A stretch of DNA of 64,000 bases from Verrucomicrobiota bacterium (GCA_023416735.1 JAEZGX010000007.1:48367-112366), one strand, 5' to 3'; counted from the stretch's first letter, positions 52,413 to 60,961 are shown. Notes: generated from the sequence alone by a model not told the origin. A program made the numbers and translations.

Positions 52413-52994
52413 ATGGCTTTCGCAAAACTCATCGCCTTCGACCGGCCGCTCATCGGCATCTCTGCGCCGGGACAGCTCGGCCGCACCTACACGGAGGCGG
52501 AATTGGCGAAGGCCACGCAGGAGGCGTATCAGCGCGGGATCGACGATGCGCGCGGCGCCGCCGATCAGCAGATGGTGGAATTCCGTGCCGATGTGGAACA
52601 GCTTCGTGACGGCGTGTTGAAGAAGCTGTCGGGCGTCGAAACCGCTTTGCTGGCGCAGCTTCGCGATGCGTTGCCCGAACTCGCCGTGGAAATCGCGCGC
52701 CGACTCCTCGCCGGCTACGAGCCGCCCGCGGAAATCGTATCGCGTCTTTGCGAGGAGGCGCTCGCGGAGTTGTTTCCCGAACGCGAAAATCTCGAACTCG
52801 TCGTTGGCCCCCGCGATGCCGCGTTTCTCGAACAACTCAACCCCGGCTGGAAGGCGCGTTATCCCGGCTTGCGTATCCAAATTGAAAACACGCTCGGTCC
52901 CGGCGATTGCCAGGTCCGCAGCCGCTTTGGCCTGACCGACGCCCGCCAATCGACAAAACTCACCGCGCTTTCGCACAGCCTCGCCCCCGCATGA
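52413..52994 (+). CDS. fliH: Flagellar assembly protein FliH-like
   Basis: The 193-residue protein fits FliH/SctL, the regulator of the FliI ATPase. It has an N-terminal disordered start, a central coiled coil (YTEAELAKATQEAYQRGIDD; QLRDGVLKKLSGVETALLA) and a C-terminal domain with VEIARRLLAGYEPPAEIVSR and the ending LGPGDCQVRSRFGLTDAR. Call rests mainly on position and layout; FliH proteins are poorly conserved. The ATG of a possible small downstream frame overlaps its stop (52991-52994). Confidence 0.82.
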   Translation: MAFAKLIAFDRPLIGISAPGQLGRTYTEAELAKATQEAYQRGIDDARGAADQQMVEFRADVEQLRDGVLKKLSGVETALLAQLRDALPELAVEIARRLLAGYEPPAEIVSRLCEEALAELFPERENLELVVGPRDAAFLEQLNPGWKARYPGLRIQIENTLGPGDCQVRSRFGLTDARQSTKLTALSHSLAPA

Positions 52995-53314
52995 TCTCCC
53001 TGCTTTCGCCGCGCGACACCAAGCCGGTTAGTCATACATTATATTACAACTCTCCCACGGGAGCGGACGTCCTCTCATCCGCGCTGGCGCGCTGGGCGTC
53101 TGCCCTCTCTGCACCCCGGCATCGCGATCAAGGCGGAGAAATCACTTGTAATATATTGTATTACGAACCCGAAGGGTGCGTTTGTCGTCCGGTGAGTAAC
53201 GCGAGATTGCCCAATACGGACTCGGTCGCAGAGAACGCGGACGCGTGGCATACCGGGCGCGGGCGAGTCGGCGCGTGTGAATGCGGCGGCGGCCTTCCGC
53301 CGGAAGCAGCGTGA
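52991..53314 (+). CDS. Possible small frame spanning the fliH-fliI gap, 107 residues
   Basis: ATG 52991 overlaps the fliH stop as ATGA and opens 107 codons to the stop at 53312-53314, just before fliI. The predicted peptide has no recognisable family and includes HTLYYN and CNILYYE, both produced by the AT-rich palindromes. Codon use is irregular (Cys-rich tail GACECGGGLPP). It may be a chance frame over a non-coding element; listed because start coupling is so neat. Confidence 0.2.
   Translation: MISLLSPRDTKPVSHTLYYNSPTGADVLSSALARWASALSAPRHRDQGGEITCNILYYEPEGCVCRPVSNARLPNTDSVAENADAWHTGRGRVGACECGGGLPPEAA
53026..53169. repeat. Inverted AT-rich palindrome pair between fliH and fliI
   Basis: The left arm GGTTAGTCATACATTATATT plus ACAA (53026-53049) is inverted at 53146-53169, with 21 of 24 positions matching, around a GC-rich 96-bp centre. 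Inside each arm a 17-bp sequence is itself nearly palindromic (GTCATACATTATATTAC at 53031-53047; GTAATATATTGTATTAC at 53148-53164), so the arms also match directly at 14 of 17. Spacing centre to centre is 117 bp. It could be two operators, recombinase sites around an invertible segment, or a small mobile remnant. Confidence 0.7.
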
Positions 53315-53320
53315 GGTGAA

Positions 53321-54646
53321 ATGACCATGTCCGCTGTCGCTCCACTCATCGAAACACTCCGCACGCAGATCCGTCATCTGCCCTCGGTTCAGCGCGTGGG
53401 CACCGTGACAGGGGTCGCGGGACTCGTGATTGAATCCGACGGGCCAAACGTCGGGTTGGGCGAGTTGTGCGTGGTGCGCTCGACGCGTTTTGATTTTAGC
53501 GTGCGCGCGGAGGTGGTGGGATTCCGCGAGCATCGCGTGCTGCTGATGCCGCTGGGTGATACCGCGGGACTGCATGTCGGATGTGAAGTGGCCGCATGTG
53601 ATCGACCCGCGCTGCCGCGTCCGGGGCCCGAAATGCTGGGCCGCGTGATCGATGCGCTGGGACGGCCGTTCGATGGATTGGGACTCATGCCCGTCGATCG
53701 CACGGTCGGCCAGAACGCCACTCCTCCGCATCCGTTGCGGCGCCAGCGGATCAAGCATGTTTTTCAAACCGGCGTGCGCGCGCTCGACGCGTTCACGCCA
53801 TTTGGGCGCGGGCAGCGTCTCGGCCTTTTCGCCGGTTCGGGCGTAGGTAAATCAACGCTGATGGGGATGATCGCCCGCGGATCCGAGGCGGATGTCGTGG
53901 TGGTCGCGCTCGTCGGTGAGCGCGGACGCGAAGTGCGAGAATTCATCGAGAAAGATCTCGGACCCGAAGGAATGAAGCGGGCGATCGTGGTCGTTGCGAC
54001 GTCCGACACACCCGCGCCGCTGCGTTTGCGGGCGGCGTTCACCGCGACGGCGATCGCTGAAGCGTGGCGCGACGCCGGCAAGAATGTCCTGTTGATGATG
54101 GACTCGGTCACCCGCTTTGCGATGGCTCAACGGGAGATTGGACTCGCGATTGGCGAACCACCTGCGACGCGCGGCTACACGCCGTCGGTCTTTGCGATGT
54201 TGCCGCGTTTGCTCGAACGCGCCGGGGCAGGGGAGCAAGGTGCGATCACCGCGCTCTACACCGTGCTCGTGGAAGGCGACGACATGAACGAGCCCGTGGC
54301 GGACGCGGTCCGAGGTATTCTCGACGGCCACATCGTGCTTTCGCGGCATCTCGCCCATTTCAATCACTATCCGGCGATCGACGTGCTCGAGAGCGTGAGT
54401 CGTCTGACCCGTGATGTTTGCACCTCCGACGAAGTTGCCCTTGCCGGCAAAGCCCGCGAGCAGCTCGCGTTGTATCGGAAAAACGAGGACCTGGTTTCGA
54501 TCGGCGCCTACCAGAAAGGCGCGAATCCCGCGCTCGATCGGGCGATCTCCCTGCACGAGCCGCTGCGTAATTTCCTGCGCCAATCGGTGCATGAACACAC
54601 CCCGAGAGCGCAAAGCTTTCTCAACCTCAAACAAATCCTCGCATGA
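53321..54646 (+). CDS. fliI: Flagellar export ATPase FliI
   Basis: The 441-residue ATPase is F1-beta-like: Walker A FAGSGVGKSTLMGMIARGSE, then VVVALVGERGREVREFIEKD, the Walker B VLLMMDSVTRFAMAQREIGL, and EPPATRGYTPSVFAMLPRLL. It drives entry of flagellar export substrates with FliH and FliJ. The start may be ATG 53321 or ATG 53327; a GAGGTG at 53313-53318 has the better spacing for the second. Upstream lies the palindrome-bearing gap instead of the usual tight junction with fliH. It overlaps fliJ by ATGA. Confidence 0.94.
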   Translation: MTMSAVAPLIETLRTQIRHLPSVQRVGTVTGVAGLVIESDGPNVGLGELCVVRSTRFDFSVRAEVVGFREHRVLLMPLGDTAGLHVGCEVAACDRPALPRPGPEMLGRVIDALGRPFDGLGLMPVDRTVGQNATPPHPLRRQRIKHVFQTGVRALDAFTPFGRGQRLGLFAGSGVGKSTLMGMIARGSEADVVVVALVGERGREVREFIEKDLGPEGMKRAIVVVATSDTPAPLRLRAAFTATAIAEAWRDAGKNVLLMMDSVTRFAMAQREIGLAIGEPPATRGYTPSVFAMLPRLLERAGAGEQGAITALYTVLVEGDDMNEPVADAVRGILDGHIVLSRHLAHFNHYPAIDVLESVSRLTRDVCTSDEVALAGKAREQLALYRKNEDLVSIGAYQKGANPALDRAISLHEPLRNFLRQSVHEHTPRAQSFLNLKQILA

Positions 54647-55098
54647 AGCGCTTCCGATTCCCCCTCCGTCCGGTGGCCGTTCTGCGTGCCCATCAGGAAA
54701 CTCGCGCGCGCGAAGCGTTCGCTTCCGCAGTTCATCGCTACATTCAGTCCGAAGAAGAGCTCGCCCGCACCCGCGTGCGCATGCGCGCGCTTGAAGCGGA
54801 GTTGTTTTCCGGTCGGGAAAAGAGTTTTCGCGCCGACCAAGCGGCGCTCCTGCTCGCGGACTATCGGCGCGAATGCGCCAGCGAAGCGGAGGTCGAGAGG
54901 CAGACCATCGCCGCCCGTGAACAGGTGCAGCAGCGCCGCAACGACTACTTGGAGGCGCATCGCAAGCTCGAGGTCGTGCACCGCCTCGAGAACAAGGCGC
55001 GCGCCACGCATCGCCGTGAACTCGATCGCGAGGAGCAGGCCGAGTTTGACGACTTTGCCGGGCGCCGGCGCATCAAGCCCTTTTTCGTTTCGCCATGA
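54643..55098 (+). CDS. fliJ: Flagellar export chaperone FliJ-like
   Basis: The 151-residue protein is almost entirely coiled coil (PLRPVAVLRAHQETRAREAF, then HRKLEVVHRLENKARATHRR), as in FliJ. It sits inside the FliI hexamer and helps in export of substrates. The order fliI-fliJ with an ATGA overlap at both ends supports the call, since sequence similarity alone is weak for such coils. Confidence 0.82.
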   Translation: MKRFRFPLRPVAVLRAHQETRAREAFASAVHRYIQSEEELARTRVRMRALEAELFSGREKSFRADQAALLLADYRRECASEAEVERQTIAAREQVQQRRNDYLEAHRKLEVVHRLENKARATHRRELDREEQAEFDDFAGRRRIKPFFVSP

Positions 55099-55712
55099 CC
55101 GCTGTGCTGCGCAACTCGATCGTCGCCTCGGGCGCCGGCTTCATCTTGTCCGTCGCCGTGGGTGTATTCACTTTTTGGAGCGCCGCCGAACCGATCGTCG
55201 CGGGCATCGTGGCGCTGCGCGCGGAAGCAGCGGCAGCGGCTCCAAAGAAGGAGAAGGGCTGGGATTTCTGGACGATTGAAATCGAGAATCTCTCCAACGA
55301 ACTGAAAGAGGAGCGCGCGCGGCTGCGGAAGCAGGCGGAACTTTTCGAACAGCGCGAAGCGCGCATCGCCGCGGAGCAACAGGAGCTCGCCGCAATGCGC
55401 CGCGAGATCGAAGGGCTCCGGCAGGAAATTGCCGAGAAGGTGATCGAGATTCGCCTCGACGAAGCGAAGAACATCCGGTCGCTCGCGCAAAGTTACGCGA
55501 ACCTCTCGCCGCGGGCGGCGGTCGCGATTCTCCGCGAATTGGACGACGTCACAGCGGTCAAAATTCTTTTTCTCATGAAGCCGGACATCGTCGGCCCGAT
55601 CTTTGAAGAAATGAGCCGCACGAACGGGAGCGACGGCACGCCGCTTGCCCGCCGTGCTGCGATCCTTTCGGAAAAGTTGCGGCTGATGAAATCCGCGAAG
55701 CAGTCCAGCTGA
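55095..55712 (+). CDS. MotE-like flagellar protein with MgtE-N-type domain
   Basis: The 205-residue protein has an N-terminal membrane segment (VASGAGFILSVAVGVFTFWS), a long coiled coil (LSNELKEERARLRKQAELFE; EGLRQEIAEKVIEIRLDEAK), and a C-terminal helical domain (IRSLAQSYANLSPRAAVAIL, RELDDVTAVKILFLMKPDIV) like the MgtE N-domain found in MotE. MotE proteins are periplasmic chaperones or partners of the stator MotA/B. Here it lies between fliJ and fliK, a place seen in some alphaproteobacterial and related loci. Confidence 0.7.
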   Translation: MTAVLRNSIVASGAGFILSVAVGVFTFWSAAEPIVAGIVALRAEAAAAAPKKEKGWDFWTIEIENLSNELKEERARLRKQAELFEQREARIAAEQQELAAMRREIEGLRQEIAEKVIEIRLDEAKNIRSLAQSYANLSPRAAVAILRELDDVTAVKILFLMKPDIVGPIFEEMSRTNGSDGTPLARRAAILSEKLRLMKSAKQSS

Positions 55713-55731
55713 TCATTTCAACCACCACGCT

Positions 55732-55754
55732 CGCGCCAAGGAAGGCGCGGTTTT
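55732..55754 (+). terminator. Hairpin with T-run between the motE-like gene and fliK
   Basis: CGCGCC (55732-55737) pairs with GGCGCG (55744-55749) around a 6-nt loop and is followed by GTTTT. This is an intrinsic-terminator-like shape inside the operon, which could lower transcription of fliK and later genes. Confidence 0.4.
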
Positions 55755-55778
55755 GCCCCACGGAGGGATAGTCCATGC

Positions 55779-57689
55779 ATGCAACTCTCCACGTCCCTTC
55801 TTCCCCTCGATCTACCCGCCGCGAATGTTGGCGGCACTCCGGTCGGCACCTCGATGCCGATCCTCGCCGAAGCATCTGCTGATTTCAGTGCGTTGCTTCA
55901 GGCGGAGTCGACGCCGCTCGCAACTACTCCGCGCGCGTCCGATCCAATCTTCGCGATGCCAATGCCCGTCGATCCGGACGGCTCGAACGAGCTTCCGCTG
56001 ATGGACGAGCGGCCGCAGCAACAGTCAAGGGAGGACGAAACTTCGGGGGCGACGCCGGAGATTGCGCCGGATCTGCTCGTTCAAACGGCCGCCCAGCCGA
56101 TGATGGTCTCTCCTGGCATCAAGCCGAGGTCCGACGATTCGCGAGATGGCGCTGGAGCCAATTCAGAATCGACCGTTACGAACGGCCGCGCGGCCGAAGC
56201 CGAAAAACCCTTCATCACGAAAATAGCACCGCACGCGTCGCCAGGGGATGCGGTTCATCCGCAGCAAGGAAGACGAGCGAGCGTTGATGCCACGACCGAC
56301 GAGGCGCGATCCATCCGAACGGACCTTTCTTCGCCGCGGGCAACTCGTTCGGACACTGCCTCACATCGTGCTCCTTCCTCCGACACGGCGCCGACCTCCT
56401 CGGTTGAAGCGCCGTTCCCACGCGCTGCGACAAACGATCGCGAAACGGTTTCTCTTGAAGCCGCACGTGCTCCGGTGGCGAATCCGAACGCCGCTCCCGC
56501 GATCGACGGAAAGCCGGTCGGCGCGGATGATGGCGGTGTTAAGCGTGCGACCGCAGGCGCCCCCGCTTCGAAGCCTTTTCTCCCGAACGATTCCGAAGAT
56601 CTCACGACGCGGACGCAGATCCCTCTCGAACAGACACCGCGCGCATCCGCCGAATTGCGGAGCAGCGCGTCGAAAACGCCCGCACCCATCCCGGGCGCTG
56701 ACGATCTGCGCACCGCCTCCGTAGTGGCCAACTCAGCTCAGGCAGAATTACGCACATCACCCGGCGCGCGCGAAACGTCGAAGAGTCCTGTTTCCGCGAT
56801 TGAGGCGACTCTGCCCGCTCAATCGGCGGCTCGTATCGAGAAAGCGGAGACTGTCGTCGCGGCGAATGCCACGGAAGCGGCGGGTGCTTCGACCCAGCGT
56901 GCGCGCGTGCTTGAGGCAAAATTTGCCGTTGGCTCCCCGCGCGCAGTGCAATCGCCGTTCGCCGCTTACAATTACTCGGAAAAAACGTCACAAGTCGCGG
57001 ATAATAAGGTGGTTAAAGAAGAGTCATCTTCCCTTGGCACCAACGCTGCTAACCCGGATGCTCACATGCCTGCTGCCGCGTCACTTCCTCTTTCCGCGCC
57101 GAACGCTGTTGAGCGTTTGTCGCAGGCGGTGGCGCTTTTGTCTTTCGAGTTTAACCCTGAGGATCACTCCGAACCGGTCGAACTTGCCCAAGCGGCGCGT
57201 CGCGCGGTGAGCGCCGCAGTCGCGGTGACGGAGCAGTTCGCTGTCGAGCGCAAGCCGGCGGTCACGCTGAAGTTCACGGTTTCCGGAGTGGATCTCGGCG
57301 TCCACGTCGAACTCCGCGGCGAAAATGTCCATACGACGTTCCGCACGGATTCGCCGGAGCTGCGCGCGGCGCTGGCCCAAGAGTGGAATCACGTCGCGGC
57401 CGCGCAGGCGGGCGATCGTGCGTCCCGTTTGGCCGAGCCGGTTTTCACGTCCAATCACAACACCTCGTCCGTGTCGGCGCATTCGAATGGCTCGGCGCAG
57501 TCGGACTTCGGTGCCGCGGATCAACGCAGTTTCCAACAACGCCAGGAACACGCCGCCGCCTCCGAATGGGCGCGGTTTCGCGCCGCTTCGCGCGCATCGG
57601 ATGCCACCTCGACTCCCACCGTGGTCGCTGCCTCCGCCCCGCGCGCAACCGTTTCTGAATCCACGAGCCGCCTCCGCACCTTCGCCTGA
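55779..57689 (+). CDS. fliK: Flagellar hook-length control protein FliK
   Basis: The 636-residue protein has a very long low-complexity N-terminal region rich in Ser, Ala, Thr and Pro (residues ~1-430), as FliK rulers do. Its C-terminal domain (VTLKFTVSGVDLGVHVELRG, then VHTTFRTDSPELRAALAQEW) resembles the Flg_hook core that switches export specificity. The last ~100 residues are again low complexity. Call rests on layout, domain and position next to flgD. The putative internal terminator precedes it by ~25 bp. Confidence 0.85.
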   Translation: MQLSTSLLPLDLPAANVGGTPVGTSMPILAEASADFSALLQAESTPLATTPRASDPIFAMPMPVDPDGSNELPLMDERPQQQSREDETSGATPEIAPDLLVQTAAQPMMVSPGIKPRSDDSRDGAGANSESTVTNGRAAEAEKPFITKIAPHASPGDAVHPQQGRRASVDATTDEARSIRTDLSSPRATRSDTASHRAPSSDTAPTSSVEAPFPRAATNDRETVSLEAARAPVANPNAAPAIDGKPVGADDGGVKRATAGAPASKPFLPNDSEDLTTRTQIPLEQTPRASAELRSSASKTPAPIPGADDLRTASVVANSAQAELRTSPGARETSKSPVSAIEATLPAQSAARIEKAETVVAANATEAAGASTQRARVLEAKFAVGSPRAVQSPFAAYNYSEKTSQVADNKVVKEESSSLGTNAANPDAHMPAAASLPLSAPNAVERLSQAVALLSFEFNPEDHSEPVELAQAARRAVSAAVAVTEQFAVERKPAVTLKFTVSGVDLGVHVELRGENVHTTFRTDSPELRAALAQEWNHVAAAQAGDRASRLAEPVFTSNHNTSSVSAHSNGSAQSDFGAADQRSFQQRQEHAAASEWARFRAASRASDATSTPTVVAASAPRATVSESTSRLRTFA

Positions 57690-57691
57690 AC

Positions 57692-58141
57692 ATGCAAGTC
57701 AACTCCGCCACCTCCACCCACCGCGCTGCGAACACCGCGGCCGATGAGCAAACCCCGCTCGCCAACAAGAAGCAGGTTCTCGGTCAGGAAGATTTCCTGA
57801 AGCTGCTCGCGGTTCAGTTTCAATCGCAGGATCCGATGAAGCCGATGGAAGACACGGCGTTCATCGCGCAGATGGCGCAGTTCAGCGCGCTCGATCAATC
57901 GAGCACGCTGGTGCAGCAGATGACGCAGCTGCGCGCGAACCAAGATATCGCGACGGCCAACAGCTACATCGGTCGCCAGGTCACACTCGATGCCGGCGAC
58001 GACCAACTCGTTTCGGGCGAAGTCACCGGCGTCGATCTCAGTGACGGCACCGCGCGGCTGATCGTTGGCGATTACACTTATCCGATTTCATCGGTGCTCC
58101 TGGTCGAACCGGTTCCGCCTCCGGCTCCGACGGCACCCTAA
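57692..58141 (+). CDS. flgD: Flagellar hook scaffold protein FlgD
   Basis: The 149-residue protein has the FlgD N-terminal signature LGQEDFLKLLAVQFQSQDPM, KPMEDTAFIAQMAQFSALDQ and a short beta-rich C-terminus (SYIGRQVTLDAGDDQLVSGE). FlgD forms the scaffold cap for hook growth. It is shorter than the typical ~220 residues, lacking most of the C-terminal fibronectin/tudor region. It begins 2 bases after the fliK stop. Confidence 0.93.
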   Translation: MQVNSATSTHRAANTAADEQTPLANKKQVLGQEDFLKLLAVQFQSQDPMKPMEDTAFIAQMAQFSALDQSSTLVQQMTQLRANQDIATANSYIGRQVTLDAGDDQLVSGEVTGVDLSDGTARLIVGDYTYPISSVLLVEPVPPPAPTAP

Positions 58142-58176
58142 CATTCCCCAGAACAAAACCTAAACCCAGCTCCCAC

Positions 58177-58974
58177 ATGGCACTCATCGGCACCCTCACT
58201 TCTGGCGTCAGCGCTCTTCGCACCTTCAGCAAGGGCCTCGAAGTCATCGGCAACAACATCTCGAACGTGAACACGACCGGCTACAAGAGCGCGGCGGCGA
58301 GCTACGGCGATACGTTTAGCAACACCTTGCGCGCCGCGACCTCGGCTTCGGGCGATTCCGCGATCCAGGTCGGAACAGGCGTTCAGATCACCGGCATCTC
58401 GACCAACTTCACGCAAGGCTCGCTCGCGAGCACCGGCAGCGGCACCGATCTCGCCGTCTCGGGCGAAGGTTATTTCGTGGTGCAGGATTCGACCGGTCGT
58501 AATTACGCGACGCGCGATGGCGCCTTCCGTTTCGACAACGGCGGCTATCTCGTCAACTCGCTGGGTTATCGCGTGCTCGGGAGCGATGGAGCTGCGGTGC
58601 AGGTGGCCGACTACAATCAGAAGGCCTCGGTCACGATTGGCAGCAATGGCGTGATCACCGTGTTCGAGGCGGATGGCACCTCCGCGGCGGCAGGAACCGT
58701 CGGACTCCTGAAAATCGGCGACCAAAACAAGCTGATGAAGAGCGGCAATAATCTCTACGACTTTGGCAGCACCGGCGCAGCCGTCGGCGATATGGTGGCA
58801 CCGGGCAGCAGCGGGACGGGGACGATCCAGACGGGGCGTCTTGAAATGTCCAACGTCGACCTCACCGAGCAGTTCTCGGAGCTGATCACCACGCAACGCA
58901 GCTTCCAGGCCGGCTCGCGATTGATCACCGTCTCCGACTCGGTGCTCGAAGACATCGTCAATCTGAAGCGCTAA
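58177..58974 (+). CDS. flgE: Flagellar hook protein FlgE, very short form
   Basis: The 265-residue protein starts like FlgE (LTSGVSALRTFSKGLEVIGN, NISNVNTTGYKSAAASYGDT). It has the LAVSGEGYFVVQDSTGRNYA hook-family core and DGAFRFDNGGYLVNSLGYRV, and ends in SELITTQRSFQAGSRLITVS and DSVLEDIVNLKR. Position after flgD says hook. It is only 265 residues, the size of FlgF or FlgG; most FlgE are 400 or more, so the outer D2/D3 domains appear to be missing. FlgG cannot be excluded from sequence alone. Confidence 0.85.
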   Translation: MALIGTLTSGVSALRTFSKGLEVIGNNISNVNTTGYKSAAASYGDTFSNTLRAATSASGDSAIQVGTGVQITGISTNFTQGSLASTGSGTDLAVSGEGYFVVQDSTGRNYATRDGAFRFDNGGYLVNSLGYRVLGSDGAAVQVADYNQKASVTIGSNGVITVFEADGTSAAAGTVGLLKIGDQNKLMKSGNNLYDFGSTGAAVGDMVAPGSSGTGTIQTGRLEMSNVDLTEQFSELITTQRSFQAGSRLITVSDSVLEDIVNLKR

Positions 58975-59000
58975 ACCATCGCGCGTTTAAAGCTGAGGCT

Positions 59001-59014
59001 CGCGAGGCCTCGCG
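59001..59014. repeat. 14-bp perfect palindrome upstream of fliL
   Basis: CGCGAGGCCTCGCG lies 27 bp after the flgE stop and 52 bp before fliL. Perfect palindromes of this length are operator-like, but the GC-rich context makes chance plausible. Confidence 0.25.
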
Positions 59015-59065
59015 CTCCAACCCTCGTCATTCCCGACGCTCGTTCTTCGGTTCTCTTCCTCTGTC

Positions 59066-59647
59066 ATGGCCAAAGCCGCACCCGCTTCAGCGACCGCCGC
59101 GTCCACCGGCGGCACCAATCCTCCGATGGCACCGGCGGAAAAATCTTCCGCGGCCGCTGCGTCCGGTGGTTTCAAAGCCTGGCTACCCGCGTTGTCGGTG
59201 ATCCTGCTTGCGCCGGTTGGCACGTGGGCGGTCGGCCAGTATGTGCTGATTCCGCAACTACAGAAGAAGCTCGCCGAAGCACCGACCGAAGCACACGCGG
59301 GCGCCGCGGGAAGTCATGGCGCCGCCGGGGCGAAATCAGCAGAAGGCGGAGCCACTTACGAATTCCAGAACGTCGTGGTGAACCTCGCGGGCACGATGGG
59401 CACGCGGTATCTGAAAACCAGCTTCCTCGTCACCGGCGCGGAAGCGGACATCAAGTCGGTCTTCGAGTCCAACAAACCGCGGCTCACCGATGTCACGTTG
59501 AACGTCCTCTCGTCGCTCTCGCTCGCCGATCTCGAAGAGCCGGGCGCGAAAAACGTCCTCCGCGAAAAGCTCGTTGCGGCCTACAATCAGGCGCTCGGCC
59601 GCAAGGTCGCGGAGCAGGTCTATTTCTCGGACTTCGTGGTCCAATGA
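59066..59647 (+). CDS. fliL: Flagellar basal-body protein FliL
   Basis: The 193-residue protein has a disordered Ala/Ser-rich start, a membrane segment (WLPALSVILLAPVGTWAVGQ) and a periplasmic stomatin-like domain (TYEFQNVVVNLAGTMGTRYL, SLADLEEPGAKNVLREKLVA). It surrounds stator units and supports torque. It is followed after 23 bp by fliM. No flgF, motA or motB gene is adjacent. Confidence 0.92.
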   Translation: MAKAAPASATAASTGGTNPPMAPAEKSSAAAASGGFKAWLPALSVILLAPVGTWAVGQYVLIPQLQKKLAEAPTEAHAGAAGSHGAAGAKSAEGGATYEFQNVVVNLAGTMGTRYLKTSFLVTGAEADIKSVFESNKPRLTDVTLNVLSSLSLADLEEPGAKNVLREKLVAAYNQALGRKVAEQVYFSDFVVQ

Positions 59648-59670
59648 GCTTCGCGTGAGCGCGGTTTTCC

Positions 59671-60729
59671 ATGGCTGACGATTTCAACAACGGTGGCAGC
59701 AACACGCTCGATCAATCCGAGATCGACAAGCTGCTCGCGCAGGAGATCGCCGCGGCGCCGCCGAAGCAGTTCCTCATTCGGCCGGACGGCAGCAAGAGCG
59801 GTTCGGCGGCGGCACTGAAAGTCGAAGCCTACGATTTCCGCAATCCGGTCTTCCTTTCAGAAATCGAACTGCGCCGGCTGCGCCTGCTCCACGAGGATTT
59901 CATCCGTTATCTTTCGGCGCGACTCTCGCTTTATCTCCGCATGGAGCTCGGCCTGAAAATGGCCCGGCTCACCACCGCCACTTACGCGAAATTCACCGAT
60001 TCGCTCCCCAATCCCACTCACCTATGTCTCTTCAAAGTCGATCCACTCGTCGGCGTCGGCATATTAGACGTCAACCCGCGCCTCGCGCTCACGATCGCCG
60101 ACCGGCTCCTGGGCGGCCGTGGTCATTCGGTCAAAGCGGAGCGTTATCTTACCGAAATTGAAATCGCGCTGCTCGAGGACGTGATCAACATCGTCCTCGA
60201 AGAGTGGTGCGGCCAGTGGAAGACCGAGCAGGAACTCCACCCGATCATCATCGGACACGAAAACAACGGACGTTTTCTGCAGACCTCGCCGAAGGATGCG
60301 ATCGTGCTCGTGCTGACGCTCGAGGCCAATTTCGGCGATTGCTCCGAGCAGCTTCAGATCGGCGTGCCGTATTACACGATCGAGCCGCTCGTGAAAAAAA
60401 TGCAGGCGCGGCGACAGAAGGATACCGCGGTCTCCACGTCGGAGAAGAAGGCCGAGTGGCACTCCGCCTACGAGCGCATCAACGTCCCCGTGCGCGCCGA
60501 GTGGTCGGCGTTGGAAGTGAATCTGCGCGAAGTCACGAGCCTTCGTGTGGGCGACGTGCTCGAGCTTCCCGCTTCGATTTTTCATGAGACGCGCGTGCTG
60601 TTGAACGGCGCTCCGAAGTTCGTCGGCACCGTCGGACTCGATGGCGACCGCGTCGCCGTGCAACTCACCCGCAAACTCCCTCCTGCGACTCCGTTCGCGC
60701 CCAAAACCGATGGAAGAAAAAACCCTTGA
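59671..60729 (+). CDS. fliM: Flagellar motor switch protein FliM
   Basis: The 352-residue protein has an N-terminal stretch NTLDQSEIDKLLAQE, the analogue of the CheY-binding FliM N-terminus, then the CheC-like middle domain (VFLSEIELRRLRLLHEDFIR; IADRLLGGRGHSVKAERYLT) and the C-terminal SpoA domain (VNLREVTSLRVGDVLELPAS). It forms the C-ring wall and the switch. It overlaps fliN by 20 bp (ATG 60710). Confidence 0.93.
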   Translation: MADDFNNGGSNTLDQSEIDKLLAQEIAAAPPKQFLIRPDGSKSGSAAALKVEAYDFRNPVFLSEIELRRLRLLHEDFIRYLSARLSLYLRMELGLKMARLTTATYAKFTDSLPNPTHLCLFKVDPLVGVGILDVNPRLALTIADRLLGGRGHSVKAERYLTEIEIALLEDVINIVLEEWCGQWKTEQELHPIIIGHENNGRFLQTSPKDAIVLVLTLEANFGDCSEQLQIGVPYYTIEPLVKKMQARRQKDTAVSTSEKKAEWHSAYERINVPVRAEWSALEVNLREVTSLRVGDVLELPASIFHETRVLLNGAPKFVGTVGLDGDRVAVQLTRKLPPATPFAPKTDGRKNP

Positions 60730-60961
60730 TATCGTTCTCGACGTAAAGGTGAAGGTCACCGTGCAGCTCGGCTCGATCCAGCTGCCGATGCGCGAAGTGC
60801 TCGAGCTCGCGCCCGGCTCGGTCGTGCAGCTCACGCAGCACGCCAGCGATCCCGTCGGACTCTTCGTCAACGATCAGCTCGTCGCCTATGGCGAAGTCGT
60901 CGTCGTGGAAGACAACTTCGGCATCAAGATCACCGAACTCGTCGGCGCGGGGAAATCATGA
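60710..60961 (+). CDS. fliN: Flagellar motor switch protein FliN
   Basis: The 83-residue protein is essentially one SpoA domain (LDIVLDVKVKVTVQLGSIQL, PMREVLELAPGSVVQLTQHA, VNDQLVAYGEVVVVEDNFGI). It forms the base of the C-ring with FliM. It begins inside fliM in another frame (20-bp overlap) and overlaps fliO by ATGA, so it is tightly coupled. Without an N-terminal extension it is shorter than the ~130-residue enteric form. Confidence 0.93.
   Translation: MEEKTLDIVLDVKVKVTVQLGSIQLPMREVLELAPGSVVQLTQHASDPVGLFVNDQLVAYGEVVVVEDNFGIKITELVGAGKS

Noticed and set aside
60958..60961. Frameshift suspected at the short overlaps of fliN-fliO-fliP
   Set aside because: All overlaps are ATGA start/stop junctions with intact proteins on both sides, the normal coupling style in this window.
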